A DNA stretch of 12,380 nucleotides from Gemmatimonadota bacterium (GTDB taxonomy: Bacteria; Gemmatimonadota; Gemmatimonadetes; Gemmatimonadales; Gemmatimonadaceae), in the NCBI GenBank assembly GCA_016712265.1, contig JADJRJ010000026.1, forward strand, positions 1 through 12,380. Direction: 5' to 3'. The position numbers and the translations under genes are program-made. This document shows positions 1 to 4,200 of this stretch, piece by piece. The notes under the pieces were generated by a model, which was not told the origin of the DNA, did not search any database, and saw only the letters and a program-made list of their open reading frames with translations. Numbering within the stretch: the first letter of the stretch is position 1; each line of letters starts with the position of its first letter.

Positions 1-159
1 GCCTTTGGTCTTTGGATCGGAAGGGAAGAACCTGAATCCCAGTCGTTCACCAGAACGCATGCTGCCTTCGGCAGTCGAGCCGTCCGAAGGCAAAAACGCG
101 ACAGCCCCGTCACGAGAGGCTGGCCGACCTTTCACCATTTCCCACTCGGGCGTGGTCAC
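1..159 (-). CDS. Possible partial protein, first 53 residues
   Basis: A GTG at 159, sharing GTGA with the preceding frame's stop, opens a frame that remains open to the window edge (53 codons). The sequence begins MTTPEWEMVKGRPASRDG and continues FLPSDGSTAEGS with FRFFPSD further on, which looks reasonably protein-like. Other starts are an ATG at 138 and an ATG at 60. No family is recognised. An opposite-strand frame across the same bases is also open, so this remains uncertain. Confidence 0.3.
   Translation of the reverse strand, partial: MTTPEWEMVKGRPASRDGAVAFLPSDGSTAEGSMRSGERLGFRFFPSDPKTKG
63..92. repeat. Nine-base-pair inverted repeat
   Basis: TGCCTTCGG (63-71) and CCGAAGGCA (84-92) are perfect complements around a 12-nt loop. 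On the minus strand the 3' arm contains GAAGG, 4 nt before the ATG at 60; if that ATG were used, folding would hide its ribosome site. If translation starts at 159 instead, the hairpin is inside coding sequence. Confidence 0.6.
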
Positions 160-338
160 TGACGGTCGGCTGGAGTGCGACTGGCTTTGGCCTTGTCGGC
201 GCGGGGTAGGCTGAGTCCCCACGTCTTGGTCGCTTCCGGAGTTCGCCCGGTCTGTTGGGCTGACGGGAGCGGCTGAGTCCGGGCTTGAGCCCCGGGTGCC
301 GCCTGCGACCTAGCGACCCTCGTTAGCAAGGGTCTCAT
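156..338 (-). CDS. Doubtful small reading frame (60 aa)
   Basis: An ATG at 338 opens a 60-codon frame ending in TGA 158-156. The product is rich in Ala, Arg, Pro, Thr and Gln (for example RTQPLPSAQQTGRTPEATKT), without membrane segment, cysteine or motif. Only a weak GGG lies about 6 nt upstream. The argument in its favour is that its stop overlaps a GTG (GTGA) which starts a plausible next frame, as in the operon upstream. Against it, the region is full of hairpins and lies beyond a strong terminator. It could be translated noise. Confidence 0.2.
   Translation of the reverse strand: MRPLLTRVARSQAAPGAQARTQPLPSAQQTGRTPEATKTWGLSLPRADKAKASRTPADRQ
315..334. repeat. Eight-base-pair hairpin with tetraloop
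   Basis: On the minus strand GACCCTTG-CTAA-CGAGGGTC forms eight pairs, one of them G-U. It lies downstream of the terminator and overlaps the beginning of a doubtful small reading frame. No T-run follows. A GC-rich nested hairpin (GCGGC outer, CCGGG inner) follows at about 268-302. Confidence 0.5.
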
Positions 339-469
339 CCGATGCCCAAGTCACGCTCAGGGCTGAAGCGCCGCCTGCTGCGGGTCTGCCGTGTGGCCGC
401 ATGGGCCAACCGGGGCCGCTGTTCTGATCCCATCCTCCATGCAGACGACCTTTGGGGATGGTGAAACAT

Positions 470-501
470 AAAACCCCACGCACGGAAGTCCGCGCATGGG
501 G
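470..501 (-). terminator. Strong intrinsic terminator
   Basis: On the minus strand CCCCATGCGCGG (501-490) pairs with CCGTGCGTGGGG (485-474) over 12 bp, including two G-U pairs, around a 4-nt loop, and is followed directly by TTTTATGTTT. This is a classical rho-independent terminator for leftward transcription. Its 5' arm can also pair with 598-611, which would block it. Confidence 0.75.
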
Positions 502-521
502 CGATGAAGGTCCGCTCCCGG

Positions 522-571
522 CCCAAGTCCGCTGGCGGGATCTGGACGCCAGACGGTGACGGAGCCTTGGA
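522..571 (-). other. Compound hairpin inside candidate RNA
   Basis: Pairs are 522-527/566-571 (6 bp, one G-U), 528-531/560-563 (4 bp) and 532-537/547-552 (6 bp, CTGGCG/CGCCAG), with a 2-nt bulge and a 7-nt bulge between them. If the antiterminator helix 488-499/598-611 forms, this hairpin is enclosed by it. Confidence 0.5.
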
Positions 572-597
572 TTCGCTCTGGACGTGGAGATGGAACG

Positions 598-611
598 CCA
601 TGCGCACGGAC
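598..611 (-). promoter_or_regulatory. Possible antiterminator strand
   Basis: GTCC-GT-GCGCATGG on the minus strand (611-598) is complementary to 499-488, the 5' arm of the terminator, by 4 plus 8 bp with a 2-nt bulge. The two pairings exclude each other, as in an attenuator. Whether anything switches between them is unknown. Confidence 0.35.
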
Positions 612-615
612 GAAA

Positions 616-700
616 GCGTGGGCTGGGATTTGAACCCAACTCGGGAGAGGGCATGGAGCCCGTCTCCCTTTTCCATGTGGCTGGTACCTTGGCCCCACGC
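616..700 (-). ncRNA. tRNA-like element (acceptor stem plus T-arm)
   Basis: On the minus strand GCGTGGG (700-694) pairs perfectly with CCCACGC (622-616). The latter is preceded directly by a good T-arm, TTGGG-TTCAAAT-CCCAG, at the spacing expected in tRNA. The 85-nt length would fit a class II tRNA, but no normal D-arm or 7-nt anticodon loop can be drawn. Instead the middle forms a 10-bp hairpin with loop TCCAT, and no CCA is encoded. It may be a decayed tRNA, a tRNA mimic within the larger RNA, or coincidence. Confidence 0.4.
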
Positions 701-902
701 ATCAACCCGGCACACGCCGGGCTGGTCCAGCGACTCAGCGTCAACAAACCCGCGGGACTGGTCGCTGGAGGATTCCAAAAACACCACCGCACCCCGAGGG
801 CTTGTCCCTGTGGCTCCCTGAGTCCCCATAGGCAACGGGGCGGCGTGGTGGTGGTTTGAGACGTTCATGGGGGACTCGGTAAGCCGTCGGGACAAGCAAT
901 GA

Positions 903-908
903 ATACTA
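903..908 (-). promoter_or_regulatory. Possible -10 element before the structured region
   Basis: TAGTAT on the minus strand matches 4 of 6 bases of the -10 consensus and lies in the most AT-rich patch of the region. A start 6-7 bases downstream would fall near 897, exactly where the first long helix of the candidate RNA begins. The -35 position has only a poor match (GTGGAC). The call rests mainly on that coincidence of position. Confidence 0.25.
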
Positions 909-956
909 GTCGTCCACAATGCAGAGTCCACCCAAGGGTTGTCGCGGATCGGCGTT

Positions 957-1045
957 CAGGTGCAAACCGTTTGCACCTGCTGACGCTCTAAGTCGTTGAT
1001 CTGGCACGACTTAGCGCTTTGGCAGGTGACAACCGTTGTCACCTG
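957..1045. repeat. Three perfect palindromes with 33-bp spacing
   Basis: Three inverted repeats follow one another. CAGGTGCAAA-CCG-TTTGCACCTG spans 957-979, CTAAGTCGT-(9 nt)-ACGACTTAG spans 988-1014, and CAGGTGACAA-CCG-TTGTCACCTG spans 1023-1045. Their centres are 968, 1001 and 1034, exactly 33 bp apart, with 8-nt linkers. The outer two share the frame CAGGTG-N2-AA-CCG-TT-N2-CACCTG. They lie just beyond the small membrane protein's stop. On the minus strand no T-run follows any of them, so they are not standard intrinsic terminators. Possibilities are an operator or other phased DNA-binding array, a recombination or replication site, or RNA hairpins protecting the operon mRNA's 3' end. The structure is certain; the function is unknown. 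Confidence 0.9.
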
Positions 1046-1051
1046 TTGGCG

Positions 1052-1189
1052 TCAATATTTTCTTGGAGGTTTTGATTCTCGTGAGTCCGACTTCTTCGTA
1101 TCGATCGCCGACCAAATGGCCGCGAACCCGTAGAAGGCAAAAACCAGAACCGCGACGACGGCGATGATGCCTGCGCCACAGAACGCCAT
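1052..1189 (-). CDS. Small single-pass membrane protein (45 aa)
   Basis: The frame ends at TGA 1054-1052. The preferred start is the ATG at 1189, with AGGG 6 nt upstream, giving 45 residues; an ATG at 1207 would give 51 and a TTG at 1243 would give 63 with overlap into the giant gene. Residues about 6-30 form one membrane helix (IIAVVAVLVFAFYGFAAIW), followed by a charged tail (TKKSDSRESKPPRKY). It begins 34 nt after the giant gene's stop and closes the operon. Immediately after its stop the palindrome cluster begins. Size and position would suit a holin-like or other phage membrane peptide, but one helix and no motif cannot establish that. Confidence 0.6.
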   Translation of the reverse strand: MAFCGAGIIAVVAVLVFAFYGFAAIWSAIDTKKSDSRESKPPRKY

Positions 1190-1195
1190 TTCAAA

Positions 1196-1199
1196 CCCT
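1196..1199 (-). promoter_or_regulatory. Ribosome binding site for the small membrane protein
   Basis: AGGG is 6 nt upstream of the ATG at 1189 and favours this start over the in-frame ATG at 1207 and the TTG at 1243, neither of which has a good site. Confidence 0.4.
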
Positions 1200-1223
1200 A
1201 GGTCCATGCCCGATTCTACCGGA

Positions 1224-4200
1224 TCAGCCCCCGTGGACGTCAAGCCAGTCGTGGAACCAGCGTGGGACTTCCTCGCCGAACCCGTCGCGGATCATGCCCG
1301 AGTAGAGGTGGGCGAGTTTGGCCTGAGAGGGAATCGGGTCCATGTCCTCTCCGATCGCCCGGTTGATGGCGATGCGAAGGAGGCGTTCCCGGTCCTGGTA
1401 CTCGCGGAGTTTGGCCGACCTGATCCGGCCCTCCGAGAAGTCCTGAGACCGACCACCGATGAGGGTTCTGGCGGCCAGTGCCCCGGCTCCCTGCTCGGCG
1501 GCGCGGGGGATCGGGCCTTGACGGTTGGACAAGACGCCGAACTCGCGCAAGGGCCTGATCTGGCTGGCGGCGAACTCGACGGCGGACAGGTCGCCTTGGG
1601 TCGAGTCGGGTGCAATCGTGCGGCCCGAGAAGAACTCGGTCCCGGCGGCGAACTCGACCGGGGCCTTGATGACCGGGTTGAACCCCGAGACGACCCGGTT
1701 GGCGACGTGCTGGGCTCCACCGACCCCACCAACCAAGGCCGGGAGCCAGTTGGCGGCGATGTCGGCGGAGGGGAGCACGTCGGCGATGCCAAGGGACCAC
1801 CGGGACTCGGGGTTGCCCGCCATCTGCACGGCGATCTGGTCGGCCATCCAGCGTGGTCGAAGGTGGATCGGGACTTGGTTCTCTCCGGCCATCACTTCCT
1901 CAAGGGCCTCGACGATCTTGGGGGTGGCGGCGACCTGGGCCGGGGCGTGGATCAACTGGCGGGCTTGGAACGCGAGGTTATTCTTCATCCAGGTATTGCC
2001 GGTGATCGTGATCGTGTCGCCTTGCCGCATGACCCATGTACCGTTCTCGGTCTTTGGGCACCAGACGATGCCGGTGTAGTGCTCGCGTTCGATGCTCTGC
2101 TCGGCAAGGCGCAGCGTGCGCCGATCGGAGACGTAGCAACCACGAGCCCCGGTGGCCGAAGTCCGCTTCCCGAGCAGGACGCACAGGAGGCGGAAGCACT
2201 CAAGCGTCGGCTTGTGGTATTGGGCGAAGTGTCGGCCTGAGTTCTTTGTGGTGCCATGCGACCCCTCGGCTTGGTACATGGCCTCGAACATGGCCTCAGC
2301 CGCGTCACGCGAAAGGCCAAGCGGTACAGTCGTGCAGCCCGCTTTTCCGAGAACAAGCAGGTGGCGAAGTCGCTCCACGCGGGCCTTGAGCACGGGCACG
2401 CACACCACACCGGTCTGGGGATGCGGCGGCCTGGGCTTTCCTCCTGCTACCCGCGTCACTTCGGCCAAAAACTTCTTCGGATGCTGGTAGATCACCGCCT
2501 CTATGTGATTGCCGCGCATCCGCCAGTAGCCGTCGGTCAACAGCCAACCATAGAGCCTGGCATCGTCGGGCGTCAGTGTGGATTCGGTGCCCCTGTACTC
2601 GGCGGCCACGATGATGTTGTCGAGGGTGTTGAGGTTGCGAGCCTCCTTCATGCGGCGGTCGCCGCCGTAGGTTTTCCCCTTCACCTTGCGGACGGATTGC
2701 TTCGTGGCCCAGCGGTGTTCGTCCGTGCAGCGGATCGTCACGCCGCGAGCGGTATTGATGCTCAAGAGTGACTGGTCATGCTGGAACCGAGCCACGTCAA
2801 GGCAAGGTTTCCACTCCAGTTCGTCCTTCTCGACGCTGTAGGTAAGCATCTCGTCGCCCGGCTTGAGTTCGTCGTGATGCTTCCATCCGCCACGAGTAAG
2901 GGCTTCGGCGTCGTCTGGCACGCAGTAGAAGGGCAGGAGCGTCCGCCGGATGTTGTTCTCGGTCTGGGTGAAGTCCGCGAAGTCGAAGAGGCTCCGCCGG
3001 ACCTTGTTGGCGGCGGCTGCCGGGTCGAGGCCCTTGCCCATCCATGCGGCCATTGCCGAGAGCCGGATCGCGTCCTCAAGCCTTTGGTTGGTCTGGAACC
3101 ACGCCTTGACCGCCGGGCCGATCGCGGTCTGGGTCAAGACCTTGGCCTTGAACGCGGACCCGCCGACCCGGGTCTCGACGATCTCGCGTGCAATCCGCTG
3201 GTCCGCCATCGCGTCGATCTCGGCCTGCGAAATCTCCTTGAACCGATCCTTGAACTTCTGGAATGCCTGCTTGTAGTGGAGGGCCGACTGGACGACCCCG
3301 TTGGGGAACTGGCCCTCGGATGCGAGAAGCCGATCCCCGCCGACCATCGTTTCGGTCGGGTCCGTGCCCCGGAGATACCCGGCGGTGACGTAGTTCTCGT
3401 GGATCAGCCGGGTCATGTCGTCGCTGGAGAACGCCTTGCCCCCGATGTCAAACTCGGCCTTGCCGCCAAACACGGTCTTGAGGGCCGCCGGGAAGTTCTT
3501 GATGACCTGCGGGATGTCGGCCCCGGCCTGCGTGAGAAGGGCCAGCGAGCCGAAGAGGTTGACGATCGTCCATGAGGGGTGCATGAGGGCCGTGGTTTTC
3601 CAGACCCGGGTGGCCTCCTCGACGAACTGCATGAGGGCCGCCGTCTCCTTCTTGGACGCGAAGATCATGTGGATGCCCTCGACGGCATCGGCGATCTCTT
3701 CGGGGTAGAGCCTCGTGGTCAGCTCCGGGTCGGCACCTTTGTTGAGGAAGTCGATGTGGCTGGCGTCGATGATGCCCTTGTCGAGTGCCCGGTATCGCCG
3801 CCCGTTGATCTCGGCAAGGTGGACATCCTGCCCGGATCGGTTCTTGCCCGAGATGATCTTGACCCGCTGGCCGCTGTCGAGGGTCATGGAGCCGCCGTCG
3901 CTGATCTCGCGCAGGCTCATGGTCCGGGCATCGACGCTGAACTTCCGCATCTGGTCGTGGAACTCATGGAGGGCCACGGCTCGGTGCTGGTCGGCGTACC
4001 GGGCCGAGAACGCCATGACCGCATCGGTCACGAACGCCCGGTCAAACGGCCCGTCCATGATTGACGACAGGGCTCCACCCTCGATCAGTTCGTTGAACTC
4101 CATCGGGTCGGTGTCGCGCCCGAACCGGAGTTGGGCTTCGGGCTCGGTGATCCCGAGCCGCTTCTGCATCTTCCGCCACTGGTCGATGGTGTCCCGGACT

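Larger units (their letters stand above)
470..897 (-). ncRNA. Candidate large structured non-coding RNA or leader
   Basis: This stretch lacks a convincing gene and holds many long pairings. The strands 889-897/800-808 (9 bp), 882-885/812-815 (4 bp) and 870-877/820-827 (8 bp) stack into one rod with symmetric 3x3 and 4x4 internal loops. Its apical loop (837-850) can pair with 782-795 in 12 of 14 positions, making a pseudoknot. Further hairpins are 726-734/761-769 (9 bp), 706-711/716-721 (6 bp), 643-652/658-668 (10 bp with one bulge) and the compound hairpin 522-571. A tRNA-like element spans 616-700, and an intrinsic terminator ends the unit at about 470. Large ornate phage RNAs such as GOLLD and ROOL are known near tRNAs, but I cannot assign this to either. 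A long attenuator leader is the alternative. High G+C raises chance pairing, yet the nested, symmetric helices are unusual. Confidence 0.45.

Noticed and set aside
616..700. Ordinary tRNA gene
   Set aside because: Acceptor and T-arm fit, but there is no acceptable D-arm or 7-nt anticodon loop, so I call it only tRNA-like.
310..792. Minus-strand frame of 160 codons
   Set aside because: Most of it is Arg/Ser/Pro-rich and overlaps the structured region; only the last ~40 residues look protein-like, which is not enough.
470..897. tmRNA, RNase P RNA or T-box leader
   Set aside because: The tRNA-like part is internal and not formed by the RNA's ends, no RNase P conserved blocks are seen, and the T-box sequence (AGGGTGGNACCGCG) is absent.
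335..931. Minus-strand frame of 198 codons across the structured region
   Set aside because: It runs straight through the terminator and hairpins, competes with two other open frames of similar quality, and its sequence is His/Ser/Arg-rich without motifs.
957..1045. CRISPR array or tandem intrinsic terminators
   Set aside because: Units differ in sequence and have no spacer-repeat pattern; no T-run follows the hairpins on the minus strand.
1164..2240. Long plus-strand frame (358 codons)
   Set aside because: It is antisense to the giant gene and its Gly/Asp/Arg-heavy composition is what GC-rich complementary strands give; no ribosome site or motif supports it.
2778..3575. Plus-strand frame of 265 codons and similar ones through 4131-5144
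   Set aside because: Mirror images of the giant gene's codons; low-complexity Gly/Leu/Asp/Arg/Val content and no family resemblance.
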